This document shows positions 53,301 to 64,000 of a stretch of 64,000 bases of DNA, piece by piece (within the stretch, counting starts at the first letter, position 1; the number at the start of each line of letters is the position of its first letter). The DNA comes from Nematostella vectensis. Lineage: Eukaryota > Cnidaria > Anthozoa > Actiniaria > Edwardsiidae. Where the stretch lies: positions 5,633,501 to 5,697,500 of the forward strand of contig NC_064043.1 of the NCBI RefSeq assembly GCF_932526225.1, given 5' to 3'. The notes below the pieces were generated by a model. The model saw only the letters and a program-made list of their open reading frames with translations. It was not told where the DNA came from and ran no database searches. The translations under genes and the position numbers were made by a program.

Positions 53301-56300
53301 AGCAGCCTATTAAAGGTGCCCCAGGTAATGTGTGTTTACAGCACAACTCAATAATCAAATGGTTGACTTGTTTGTGGTTAGAGACCAGGGGTGCATTCAG
53401 GAGTGCCAAAAGGGGAAAGTGAAACAAGGATTTAATAGGGGGGGGGGGGAGGGTCATTGTTCTTTTGTGGATTTTCTATACTTCTTCATATGGTGATGAT
53501 GGTGATGTTGGTACTTTGCGAAGATGATGATGGAAATGTAAGTTATGATTATTGTAGTTATGCTGGTGCGTATTTTATTGTTGTTGACAATAATGTAATG
53601 ATGAATCATCATAATGATAATGGTTATGGAAATATGATGATAAGAATGCTGATGCTGATAATATTTATGAGGATAACATTATATTTCCCTATTGTACATT
53701 GTTGTTATATTTCTTTCCAGGTTTAGGGTTTCATTTCGAGATCAACAACGTGCCTCTTTTCCTGAAGGGAGCTAACTGGGTTCCAGCAGGTGAGAACAGC
53801 AAAGTATAAGATACAGCTGCTTCTGATGATGATGGTAATTATGAATAGTAAAGATGATGATGGCTGTTGGCATGCTGGCTGCTGATGGGATAACACTTGA
53901 GCCTACAGCAAGGCAACACGGTTCATGTCCATGTGCTGTTCCAAATACAAATCCGGGCAAATAAACATGAAGCAATTGACATGGTTCATTTGCATGCATT
54001 TGTATTAGGAATGGCACATGAAAAAAAACAGTATTTGCCTATATCAGTGAGCTACTTATGACTTCTCTTACAGATTCTTTTGAAGACCGAGTGAACAGAT
54101 CTGTACTTCACAACCTTCTTCAATCATCAGCAGATGCCAACATGAATGTGCTCAGGAATTGGGGAGGCGGAACCTACCAACATGACGAGTTCTACGCCAT
54201 TGCTGATGAACTAGGGTTTGTGGGCATTTTCGATGTGTTATTATTAACCCAATCAGGTATTGCTTATATTGACCACTCTCATTGAAAGAATAACAATATA
54301 CATATTTTGGCATGTGATTTGTATCCTCCTTCTTTTGTGCAAGCACCCTCATTCACTTTGTGAAGTGTTTGTCATTCACTTAAAAGTGTTTGAAAATAAT
54401 GTTACTATTTCACTCATCATTTGATGAGTAATTCTCCATTGAGATTTTGTTATCTGTCCATTGACAGACAAATAAGTTTCTTTCTCATGTATAGTGCTAC
54501 TTTCTGTGCGTGTTTTCAGGCTACTAATCTGGGAGGAGTTTATGTTTGCCTGCTCCATGTACCCCACTGACCAGGAATTCCTGGACCTTGTCAAGCAAGA
54601 GGTCATATATCAGGTAAGCGATGCCATTAGCATAGTGTGGTATTCCGAGAGTGCCGCGATAGGTTAGTTTAAAACAGGTCTCGCCTATCCAAAGGAACAG
54701 GTTTCGAATCCAGATCAGGTTGACTTGGGAATTTTTCAGAGGTAAAACCCCCCGGCCTTCTCCATTGGAGACTGAGTATCCTTTGTCTTTTCAGGTAAGG
54801 AGGGCTTCCATCTTTTGTCGCACTCCATTAACCTGTGTTTGGGGCGTAAAAGAACCACTGGGGACGCTACCCTTGGTAGTATCTTCAGTGACAGTTCTAA
54901 GTGCTATCTTTACGTAATTCGTTTTTTCATTGAAACCAGCTTTGCTCCTAATTAGTCTTGCGCACTTTTGTGCCTTCTATCATAGCGTGTGTTTGCCTGT
55001 TGCTTTTTAAGGTAGAGCGACTGAGTCATCATCCATCCGTATTTGTCTGGAGTGGAAATAACGAAAACGAGCAAGCCATTGCCGAGAACTGGTACTAAGA
55101 CTTGTTATGTTACCAGGCCTTGGCCAGAAGTGAATGGTAACTGGGTCAAACCTGATTATCAGGCTTTGCAGCCGAATTGGGAGGGTATAATTAATTTTGT
55201 TCAGTCCCTCTCGGCCCCATATCTACACGCGGTCTCTTTTGTCTCCTTTTTTTATGTGTGCTGCTCTGTGTTTTTACTCACTGAAATCTCTACACAACAA
55301 AGTGTAGATTATTATAGTGTTATGTACCATGACTGAGCTAAGAGCCTCGGCAGGAGCAGATCTAACTTTTGCTAGAGGAGATTATTTTTTGGCTTTTTGA
55401 CAAAAATATCTCTTTTTATCCGCCTTTTGTGTACGATAGATAGATAGATATAGTTTTATTAGCAGCTTATACACACAAGTACATGACTGTCATGCTAACA
55501 AACATTAATATAAAAAAAAAAACAAGTAACACAAAAGTCCGGCTACTTTTATACTACCCATCCCTCCCCCCCCCACCCAATATTCCCCCTTTCAGGGTAT
55601 CCTGTGGTTTGAAGGTTTCCTAGCCGACCAGTTATTTTTTTAGGTACAAAACAAACCCAAAGAAATCGTTCTTCATCGCAGAGTATGTTAAGGTAAGCAT
55701 AACTTTCTTCTCTGTTCTATTTTTTGCTTTTTGCAAATGTTGTAGGTACGTATAAGTCGTATGTCAACTGGAATCTCTTTACCCACAAAATTATTTCTAT
55801 TCCCACTATTCCCACCAAACAAGATAGCCTATATTTGTTAGTCTATTTTGTTTACTCGCTAGAAATATCGAAATGGGTGCTTTCCCGGGAATCGCTATTA
55901 TACGAGTGCGCTATATGGCGGCCTGATTAACGAAGTGTAGGAACATTGATTTTTTTTTTAAACCTCAATCACTTGTACTCCTATGTTCATAATTTTTATG
56001 TGCTAGCTTTACGTGGATACAATTCAATCGACTTTGAAGATAATGGATACAAGTCGTCCCTATATCGTCTCTTCGCCATCAAATGGCTTGGAAACTAAAC
56101 GGGAGGGATGGGTTGCCAAGAATCCAAAAAGTCCTTTCTGGGGAGATGGTGAGTTTAGAGGTGACACTGAAGTCGAGAGATGGAGGAGCAGGCAGGCAGG
56201 GAGGGACACTTGGCGGGGAGGGGGAAGACGGTGATTGAAAGGATGGGAAGGGATGCCATGGTTGCAGCAGGGAAGGAGATGAGAGAGGAATGAGGTGGCG

Positions 56301-59300
56301 ACGGTGTTGGAAAGAGGAGGAGGATGTAGGGAATAAGTAGGGTGAGTAGAGAAGATACCGTGGTGGGAGTAGGCAGGGAGATGGGGAGAAGAAAAAGGTG
56401 GTGAAAGTGTTGGAAAGGAAATATCATGGCAGGAGCAGGCAGGGAGGAAAACTAGGAGAGGAGGGGGAAGACGGTGCTTGAAAGGATGGGAAGGGATACC
56501 ATGGTGGCAGCAGGAAAGAGGATAAAAGAAGAATGAGGTGGAGACGGTGTTGGGAGGAGGATGTGGATAATAAGTAGTATTTAATGGAGAGACTGGTGGG
56601 AGTAGGCAGGGAGGATGGAGAGAAGGAGGTGGTGAAAGTGATGGAAAGGAAGGTGGAATGGGAGGAGATGGAGAAGTGTAGGAGATACCATTTTGGTAGC
56701 AGGCGAGGAATGATAGAGGAAAGAGGTTGCGACGGAGCTGGTAAAAGGAGGAGAAAGAGGTGGTGGTGGTGGTGGTGGTGGTGGGGGGGGGGGGGGGTAG
56801 ATACCATGACAGGAGTAGGCAGGAAGGAGCGGGAGAGCAAGGAAGGGACGTTGGAGGGGGTAGTATGACAAAAAGAAAGAAGAAGGGGATGAGGATAATA
56901 AGGAGTGTAGGAGGAAGAGGAGGCAAGAAGGGCTATTGTAGAGATCTTATGCGGTAAAGTATAAGTTGTATGAGATAAATAACGTTAGAGATGTTGAAAG
57001 GCGAGGGACAAAAAGAATAAAAGGAATTGGGAGCTAAATAAGCAAGAAATTGATATAAGACGTATTATATCTTCCTTCCATTTTTTAAAGTTCATTTCTA
57101 CAACTACACTATGGACTGCTTGAATGTCAGCGGTTACCCCAAACCCAGATTTGCATCGGAATATGGCGTCCAGTCCTACGCGTCATTTGAGACCCTTGCG
57201 CCAATTTCTATTGAGGAAGACTGGCACTACAACAGTTCATTCATGGATCACAGACAGCACCATGCCAACGGTAAATTACCTAGACGGCATAATTGGTACA
57301 ACCATATGAATATGAATAACTATATGAATTGGAGAGATGCCAGGTTAAGGTTAGGGCTTCATTACTGATTTCAATTTCTCCGTAAAACAAAGGTGTGCAA
57401 AATGGAGTCTAGTCTACCTGCATTACCATAGAAATTACCTAAAGTGATTAACCTGATACTCGGCCATGGTTGCCGGCTAATTCGGGTGATCGGTCCTCGC
57501 TCTCTTCGTAAATTGAGATCTGGATAAACGAACATTTATTTATGGGAATAAAGGGGATTTATTTCCCGTTTGTTGTCTTTTTATGCGACTAGTTAAGTGG
57601 AATGCCACAGGTTTATTGAAAGTCCCCTTGAAAAGATGTGATAATGACTTTGTGTTATCTGAAATGTGTACCATACAGGGAACGAAGAAATGTTGAATCA
57701 AATCAAGAAGCATTTCAAGATACCTTCGTCAGAAAAGTCACTAAAAAGGTTCAAAGATACACTTCACATGACTCAGGTAAAATGTATGAGAATTTGGACC
57801 ATGCCAAGCAGATCGCATGTATACTTAATTTATGATAATTGCTTATAGTTATAAATTACTAATAGTGCATATCTGACGATTTAAGTTAGTAGCAAATTAG
57901 GTGTAAGGAAATCAGCCTTTTTAGATACAGGTAATAACTATTTCAGGAGGATTCCGGTTCAGGTGTGCTCTGAAGTATTTCTGTTCCTCACCGATTAGCT
58001 AGTGGTATTGATGCCATTCAGATGTTTCTCTTCATTGGCTTCCTACACAAAAATGTCAAGGTAGCCACGGAAGCGCGCGTCGTATCAGATAGTACATTTC
58101 TCGCATCCTTATTGGCTTGCTTCACAAAACTGTCAAGGTGGCCACGGTAACGCGCGTCGTATCAGATAGCAAATTTATCGCATCCTTATTGGCTTACTTC
58201 ACAAAACTGTCAAGTTGGCCACGGCAGCGCGCGTCGTATCAGATAGCAAATTTATCGCATCTTATTGGCTTGCTTCACAAAACTGTCAAGGTGGCCACGG
58301 TAGCGCGCGTGGCACTGTATTTCATATGATGCAATACATGTACCTTTTTGCATTTGTTATTGTTCTTTGTTCAGATAATGCAAGGAGTTTGTATCAAGGC
58401 AGAGTCTGAGCATTACAGAAGGATGCGGAGCGAACTTGCTCAAGTACGTTTGCATAATAACCTGCTATAGTCACGGATTTCCTGTGCTTGGAGGTAAAGC
58501 TCTGGGTATAGCTTTCCTGTGACGTCAGGAACTAGACAGAAGATCTGTAAATTCGTGACAATTCACCAGGGACGAAAACACGATAAATCTTACGCCTTTT
58601 ATACGCCTTTTAAAGTATTATCATAATATTTTGCATTTCAGGGACAGGGAAACACAATGGGCGCAATTTACTGGCAGTGAGTGGTTTCTGTTATTTCATC
58701 GGGATTTTTATTAGAATGTGAACTGAGGTATTTTTTTTTTGTTCACAGGTTGAACAGCATTTGGCAATCGCCATCATGGTCATCCCTTGAGTATGGGGGG
58801 AGATGGAAGGTGAGTTTGAAGGCTACTGTCTGGACGGTCAGGCAATGCTATAGACAACTATCGTGTTAAATGTCTGATCCTATGTCTACATTAGCCTGCT
58901 ATGTAAGCAACACAAATAGTATAGGAAGGCCTTGCATTTTCTGGTGTCCCGTGGATGTCTTTCTGTTCGATGGTCTGTCCTTATTAGACACTTTTGACTA
59001 ACTGTGGTTATATTCACCCCATTTTACAGGTGCTTCATTACTACGCAAAAGACTTCTTTGCTCCTGTCATCAGCTCAGCTTACGAAGAGGACGGAAAACT
59101 GAAGGTTTACATCATCTCGGATCGGGACAAGGTACAACTGCTAACCCCCACCCCCTGAAAATTTGTTTGGCTTTATACAGGCGCATACCCAGGATTAGCT
59201 GAAGGGGGGAGGGGTGGGGGGGCATATGTATCTTATGGAAAAAGCATAGTTCTTTAAGACTGTTTAATAAGAAATGACCTTCTTTTTGGCCGCCAAAGAG

Positions 59301-62080
59301 GGGTGCGCGCGCACCCTGCGCATCCCCCTGTGTACGCGCCTGTTATACCCCAGGCTCCGGGTTTAAGAGGGTATTTATCTTTTATAGAAATTACACATTC
59401 ATCATTCCCTGCGTCGTGTCAAAAGGTAACAAAGGATATTCGCGTTTGAAAGCGATCGTTAAAGGCCTCTAGAACCATCCTAGTTAAAAAGTTAGCTTCG
59501 CTTTAAAACGAGAGCTTGATTTATACGATTCTAGATGGCGCAGGAATACTGTGAAAAGAGAATAAAATAAAAACGAATAAAATTAGTTTGTAGACATATA
59601 TCATTATTTTATTTAGAGCCATAGTGCCTGTAGATTGAGGGACTGATATTTGACGATTGCATTTGCTCCAACCACATTTTCTTTTAAATGTATGCATGCC
59701 AGCGGTTTATAAATTACAGTAACGCGCGCTTTCTTTATCTCAGCCAATTACAGACGGCCTCTTACTGGTATCGATGCGGGAATGGAGCTCGCTTACTCCG
59801 CTGACTACGTGGAAAGTGAAGTTTTCCGTGAAGCCACAATCTTCGGTGAGTTTATCTGACGCATGCGCAACGCTTGTGATTCAATTGGTCTCGTCCCCAG
59901 TCTTCTCCTCAGTTAAAGATATCCAATATTTTGTTTTTTTCTGCACCTCTTCAGGAACATGTGTGGGATAAATTAATCGACGAACTCGTGAAGCAGAGCT
60001 CCTGTCCTAGTCGTGCCCACTGTTTCATTACCATGACAACCACACAAACAAGCACGAAAATCTCTATTGCGCCGACCAACACTTTCTTCTTGTCGCCATG
60101 GTCAGCGGCCGTTGGCATGAAGGATCCATTACTCAAGGTTTGTCCATCAACCTCGATCCCAGGGTCTTCTCGGTAGAAAAAAATGCGTCCATTTAAGAAA
60201 ATTTCCGCTAATCCAATTAATATGGGTGTTTCTTGTGATTTGGTGTTTTGTTCCTTTACAGTTCATGTACTTCGGTCTTTAAAAGCATCAGTTTTGTTTA
60301 GACGCTATTTTAAACTTTTCGACCAAAAAGACCCTGAAGTCAAAGTTGTAATGCATGAGTCAACGAAAACCCCGACCCCCCCCCCCCCCCCCACCCCGGG
60401 ACAAGGTGGGGATTAGACAAAACCCTTGGCCAAATCTCATTTAATGTCCCCACCCCTGGGGACACAGTCCAATAGCGAATCTTTACCAAATGCCCCACCC
60501 TGGGGACACAGTCCAATAGCGAATCTTTACCAAATGCCCCACCCTGGGGACACAGTCCAATAGCGAATCTTTACTAAATGCCCCACCCTGGGGACAGGGT
60601 TTTCAGTAGCTGGCACATCTTGGTTAACCTGAAAATAAAAATACAATGTGGTTTAGTGTATTTTTATTTACTACTGTACTATTTAAATCCTACCAAAACC
60701 TTGTTTTTGTAGAACAAAAGTTAGATGGGCATTTTTGAACATTTCAAGTAGTTTTGTCATGTTTTTTTTTATCGTGGAGAAACCACCGAGGACCACCAAA
60801 ATCGGTCACAAAAACGAAAAATATTTATCACAGATTGTAAATCAAGACTGTTTTGAAGTTATTTAATGCTTCTCAAGCAAGGATGGCTTATATTTTACTC
60901 TGATAATTTGAATAACAAAAGCTACTCACCTTTGACTTGTTCAACCATGAAGAACGCACATGAGGGACGAGATTTCATTCGGGTTGCCGCTGACCTTCAT
61001 TCGCAGTCTCAGGCCAAATCCCCACCTATGCCTGACCCCACGGGCAAGTTAAATTGCGAAACGCTTCCAATGCCCCACCTACTCGGGAATAATTTCACAA
61101 CAAATCCCCTACTAATCCCCACTAATCCCCACCTCGTCCCGGGGTGTGTGTGTGTGGGGGGGGGGGGGGGGGGGGGGGGTCGGGGTTTTCGTTGACTCAT
61201 GCATAAGGTCATGGTCTTCTGAATATTTCCCAATATGGCGGATGAGTCCTGCAATTCATCTTCATCTCAATAGTCGTATAGGTATAAAATGCTAAAAAAA
61301 ACGTGGAAAAATATACCTTGCAATGTGCGTCAATTGAGCATAAAGATGTTGCCACCTTCGTTTCCCCCTAGATTTCAGATATTCACCGGTCATCGAAGAC
61401 AGGTATAGCATTCACAGTTAGTGCCCAGGCTCCCGCGGCTTTCGTTTGGCTTGCATCCGGTATAATGAGAGGTCGCTTCTCCGACAATGGCTTTCACCAA
61501 ACAGAGAAGGTGAAAAAGGTAGGTAATGTGCAGGCGCGAAAACCCCTCCCCCCTGGCTGCCAAAAAGTGGGTCATTTCTTGTAAAGGAATCTTCAAATAC
61601 GGTGCTTCTTCCATATGATACCTGTGACTGCGCACCCCCCACCCCCCCCCCCCCCCCCGGCCAATCCTGGGTACGCGCCGGATGTGACACAGTTGTAAAA
61701 TGAGGGGTGTTGAATGGCTTAATGGCGCTTGAAAACTATAGCTAGACTGTCTAGATCACGTTAGATAGAGAACAACACCTCTATGTTAGAGGTCATGTGA
61801 CGTCACGTGGTCTTACATTGTGTTGTTTATTTCAGGTGTTAAGATAGAGAACAACACCTCTATGTTAGAGGTCATGTGACGTCACGTGGTCTTACATTGT
61901 GTTGTTTATTTCAGGTGTTAAGATAGAGAACAACACCTCTATGTTAGAGGTCATGTGACGTCACGTGGTCTTACATTGTGTTGTTTATTTCAGGTGTTAT
62001 TTCATCCCTGGGAGAACCTGACTATTGATGAGTTTACACGGTCCCTTCAAGTGTCTTCTCTCTACGACATTTACCACTGA
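50383..62080 (+). CDS. MANBA: Lysosomal beta-mannosidase (GH2 family)
   Basis: 22 exons with consistent phases, giving 888 aa (human about 879): 50383-50647, 51628-51941, 52097-52131, 52225-52292, 52479-52720, 53222-53324, 53721-53789, 54074-54215, 54520-54613, 55012-55091, 55644-55692, 56007-56148, 57091-57270, 57679-57776, 58375-58443, 58642-58676, 58749-58809, 59030-59131, 59744-59845, 59955-60137, 61372-61518, 61994-62080. The enzyme removes terminal beta-linked mannose from N-glycan core fragments in lysosomes. A signal peptide covers about residues 1-23. The sugar-binding domain has GNGSISVSG and NYRW. The TIM barrel contains [13 protein letters not shown], the acid/base in WSGNNENE (E462) and the nucleophile in FASEYG (E558). 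The C-terminus ends SLYDIYH, like the human SLTDIY end. Exon 9 uses a GTTTGT donor upstream, chosen for frame and homology. The last intron holds three copies of the 3' splice site. Confidence 0.95.
50699..51289. mobile_element. MITE with terminal repeats of about 70 bp (MANBA intron 1)
   Basis: The left end, CACGGGCTATAGGATGATTT then GACTT...GAAGTCTAATGACTTGTTAG...GAATAAAGCA, is matched in inverse at the right end, which closes CTATAGCCCGTG. About 590 bp, non-coding. Confidence 0.78.
53470..53690. repeat. Degenerate GAT/ATG-rich low-complexity stretch (MANBA intron 6)
   Basis: Irregular runs of GATGATGG and AATGATGA-like triplets. It keeps a reading frame open by composition and is not coding. 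Confidence 0.6.
56150..56950. repeat. 800-bp polypurine-biased repeat region (MANBA intron 12)
   Basis: The plus strand is overwhelmingly G and A, with diverged repeats built from phrases such as GGATGGGAAGGGAT, CCATGG...CAGGCAGGGAGG and GGTGTTGGAAAG. There is a GGT run then poly-G near 56760-56795. On the minus strand this leaves a 288-codon Pro/Ser/Leu-rich frame with no family signature. It lies wholly inside an intron of a well-supported gene, so I treat that frame as an artefact. Confidence 0.8.
58030..58316. repeat. 77-bp tandem repeat (MANBA intron 14)
   Basis: Almost four copies. The phrase GTCAAGGTGGCCACGG starts near 58055, 58132, 58209 and 58285, spaced 77, 77 and 76 bp, each followed by GCGCGCGTCGTATCAGATAG or a variant. 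Confidence 0.88.
59178..59342. mobile_element. MITE with TTATA target duplication (MANBA intron 18)
   Basis: The ends are CAGGCGCATACCCAGG and the inverse-type GTGTACGCGCCTG. TTATA flanks it at 59173-59177 and 59343-59347. It belongs to the same family as 61532-61679 and 34655-34766. Confidence 0.7.
60351..61204. mobile_element. Foldback element, 854 bp (MANBA intron 20)
   Basis: ATGCATGAGTCAACGAAAAC at the left is mirrored by GTTTTCGTTGACTCATGCAT at the right. The arms continue through poly-C or poly-G, then CCCCGGGACAAGGTGGGGAT and its diverged inverse (CCTCGTCCCGGGG). It contains the 44-bp tandem repeat at 60455-60600. Confidence 0.78.
60455..60600. repeat. 44-bp tandem repeat
   Basis: Three and a bit copies of a unit containing GGGGACACAGTCCAATAGCG, with GACACA at 60461, 60505 and 60549. 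It lies inside the foldback element. Confidence 0.9.
61532..61679. mobile_element. MITE (MANBA intron 21)
   Basis: GCAGGCGCG at the left and GGGTACGCGCCGG at the right are the ends. The interior GTGGGTCATTTCTTGTA and poly-C run match the remnant at 34655-34766. It begins 14 bp past the exon 21 donor. Confidence 0.5.
61764..62000 (+). repeat. 79-bp triplication containing the 3' splice site of MANBA exon 22
   Basis: Three direct copies with starts at 61764, 61843 and 61922, apparently identical. Each ends with the acceptor TTGTTTATTTCAGGTGTTA. Only the last copy runs into the coding exon. The first two give GTG TTA AGA TAG, a stop after three codons. Confidence 0.95.
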
Positions 62081-62145
62081 ACACGTGAGCTGGTATCGTG
62101 CTGAACATGAAAATAATTATTTTTTTTTGCGATAAATAGCTTTAC

Positions 62146-62310
62146 CTGACGACGTGTAAAAAGAGAAGACGACTCAGTAAAATGAGATAAGCTCGCTTAT
62201 GTCTCGATCTGACGACGTTTGAAAAGCGAAGACGACTCAGTGAATTGGTATTAGCTTGTTTAATGTCGTGGCCTGACGACGTGTGAAAAGAGGAGACGAC
62301 TAAGTGAATT
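62146..62310. repeat. 64-bp tandem repeat in the MANBA 3' UTR
   Basis: Three imperfect copies starting CTGACGACGT near 62146, 62209 and 62273. Each continues with an A-rich stretch and GACGACTCAG or a variant, whose ends can pair (CTGA with TCAG). Confidence 0.8.
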
Positions 62311-62328
62311 CGGACGTATTCGCCTTCG

Positions 62329-62343
62329 AATAAAGGGAATAAA
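62329..62343 (+). terminator. Poly(A) signals of MANBA
   Basis: Two AATAAA hexamers at 62329-62334 and 62338-62343, about 250 bp after the stop codon. Another AATAAA cluster lies near 62512-62521. Confidence 0.55.
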
Positions 62344-63447
62344 TCATTGGAACACTCGAGACTCGCTTGTTTTTTAGAAAGATCACCATTGTCATCATGG
62401 AAAAAGGGATTAAGCAAACGAAAGATCGAGAAAGGGAATTTCGTCAATTAATATTTTCGTAGGAAAATGCTTTAAATACAATACAAAAATAGTTTTATAT
62501 AAATAAGATATAAATAAATAAAGTGGACAGCCAGATACTTTACACTACAGCTTTTTGTGTACTATAACTTATAGCAGGGGCTCATATTTCTGTAGAAATA
62601 ATAACTAAAGCGAAAATCGAGGCGCATGAGACGTATAACAGCTGACAGATCCATCAGGTGATCTCAAGGGATCATGCAACACACATGGCATTTGTCAAGT
62701 TATCGCTTATTACACCTCTTCGTGGACACTGTCAGCTGGAGTCACGTGGTCTGTGAGGTCAACCTGGGTTATAAAAGATCAAATACAAGCAAGATCATGA
62801 GACCCCCAAGAAACAAAAAAACAAAGTTTCACGGTCGTCGAGGGCGGGACTTTTGCACTGCACACACAAGTAACTATCTGTGTTCGCTAAAGAAGAAATA
62901 AGGGTCTAGCTGTATTGTTGTTTCTTTAGAAGTATAGACTCTAGTTATCTTATAGTAACTTGTTTAGAATTAAGAGCTTATTCTTAGCGTTAAGGTACTT
63001 ATTTCGGTCTTGTTTTGCAATCCGTCACTGTTGTCCTTGCTTCATCTCTCTACTGTCGGTCGTCATTGTATTTGTACTCGTCGTTAACCGTCATTTCCCC
63101 TCCTATTGTTCCCCTGGTCATACCTGATATCTCGTATGCGCCTGAAGTGTAAACAACACAGCATCGTGGATGGAAACGAATAGGTGGTCATTATTAAGGC
63201 TAGGTTCCAGACCCCCTGCTTCAAGCTGCTTGCGTAGATGATCTGTTGAGTTATCATGTTATACTTCACAAAAGTGTGTATCGATGAGCGTAATCCTTTT
63301 TTATTATAGTCACGCGCGCTTTACTTGTTTTCCCGTCAACAGGTTTCCCGCTTCAAATGCTAAAGTTCCCTGATGTTCACGCGCGTCTAACCGATTGGCT
63401 AAATTAAAGTATGGTAAGGCTTTCTCTGTTTGTCATGCTACTACACT
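62344..63447. other. Intergenic
   Basis: AT-rich; no gene recognised. Short reading frames (62674-62901, 63084-63269) show no family features. Confidence 0.5.
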
Positions 63448-63750
63448 CCGTTGACTGACGTGGAGAATGACAGTGGAAAGAGAAAGGGGAGGAGGAGGTT
63501 GGGGCTCTTGAGAGGAGATGCGGGCTGTTGCAGCAGATAGGAAGAAATGGAGAAGTGATCTGAAGGCCCTATTTTGGTAGCTTAATGTTACCACACGTCT
63601 AAACTAAGGATCTCCGTCGACCGATGTTGAGGATGATAGTGGAAAGAGAAAGGAGAGACGGTGGTTGGGGCTCTTGAGATGAGGTGTGGGCTGTTGCAGC
63701 AGATATGGAGAAATGGAGAAGTTCTCTGAAGGCTCTGGGTCACGAGGCAT
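63448..63750. repeat. 166-bp tandem duplication
   Basis: Two copies starting near 63448 and 63614. Both carry CAGTGGAAAGAGAAAGG or variant, GTTGGGGCTCTTGAGA and GGGCTGTTGCAGCAGATA. The purine-rich character recalls MANBA intron 12. Confidence 0.8.
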
Positions 63751-63829
63751 TCGGAGGAGAGGTAACCGGTCGACTCCTTAGATTTATGATCTCTTTAATA
63801 CAAGCACTAATGCTGAAGGCCGCTATCCT

Positions 63830-64000
63830 GAATAAGGTATGGATAAGATGGAACTTACGGACGTGTTTCTGGTAATACTCACATGAGCAGGCCGCCAGAT
63901 ACACGTGAACACCTCGTGAATAAGGTAAGGGTAAGGTAGAACTTACAGACTTGTTTCTGGTAATACTCACATGAGCAGGCCGCCAGATACACGTGAACAC
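63830..64000. repeat. 88-bp tandem repeat running off the window end
   Basis: GAATAAGGTA starts at about 63830 and 63918. Each copy continues with TTTCTGGTAATACTCACATG and GCCGCCAGATACACGTGAAC. The array is cut by the window edge. A reading frame on the minus strand follows the repeat and is not trusted. Confidence 0.85.

Noticed and set aside
54640-54720. tRNA-like TTTCGAATCC phrase
   Set aside because: No matching acceptor stem or anticodon arm could be formed around it.
56060-56926. 288-codon minus-strand frame rich in Pro, Ser and Leu
   Set aside because: It lies over the end of a real exon and intron 12 of beta-mannosidase, and is explained by the polypurine bias of the opposite strand.

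Overview
This window is animal (metazoan) nuclear DNA and reads best as a cnidarian, probably anthozoan, genome. That assignment is an inference from three things: compact homologues of vertebrate genes that keep ancestral introns, abundant small inverted-repeat elements, and a retrozyme-like hammerhead element. No species can be named from the sequence alone.

Three conserved multi-exon genes were reconstructed exon by exon with matching splice phases. (1) A Gi-class G-protein alpha subunit lies on the minus strand, 31953 to 23811, with 8 exons and 354 aa. (2) Telomerase reverse transcriptase lies on the minus strand, 50197 to 39063, with 6 exons and 1376 aa. (3) Lysosomal beta-mannosidase lies on the plus strand, 50383 to 62080, with 22 exons and 888 aa. 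TERT and beta-mannosidase are head to head, with 185 bp between their start codons and an E2F-like site in that gap. Two small secreted-peptide genes sit in the left third and were not recognised as any known family. One is on the minus strand (6739 to 5703, 101 aa) and one on the plus strand (17634 to 19357, 116 aa). They share a layout: a TATA box about 100 bp upstream, a first coding exon of 2 or 4 codons, a phase-0 intron, a signal peptide, one closely spaced Cys pair between basic cleavage sites, and a KRG motif.

Layout. 1-3700: a 102-copy 27-bp minisatellite. 3700-9200: peptide gene 1 among small inverted-repeat elements. 9205-13831: an intact Ty3/gypsy LTR retrotransposon on the minus strand, with LTRs that look identical and a 5-bp target duplication. 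14100-15250: three adjacent MITE-like elements. 17500-19400: peptide gene 2. 19790-21600: a 36/37-bp minisatellite. 23577-31953: the G-alpha gene. 32000-39000: a gene-poor spacer. 39063-50197: TERT, whose introns hold many mobile elements, including a 354-bp-period retrozyme-like unit with a hammerhead ribozyme on the antisense strand. 50383-62343: beta-mannosidase, with a triplicated 3' splice site before its last exon. 62350-64000: spacer with tandem repeats that run off the window end.

The genes do not form a pathway. They are ordinary single genes: G-protein signalling, telomere synthesis, glycoprotein catabolism and two putative secreted signals. The most unusual items are the retrozyme, the peptide pair, the triplicated acceptor and the indel-free minisatellite.
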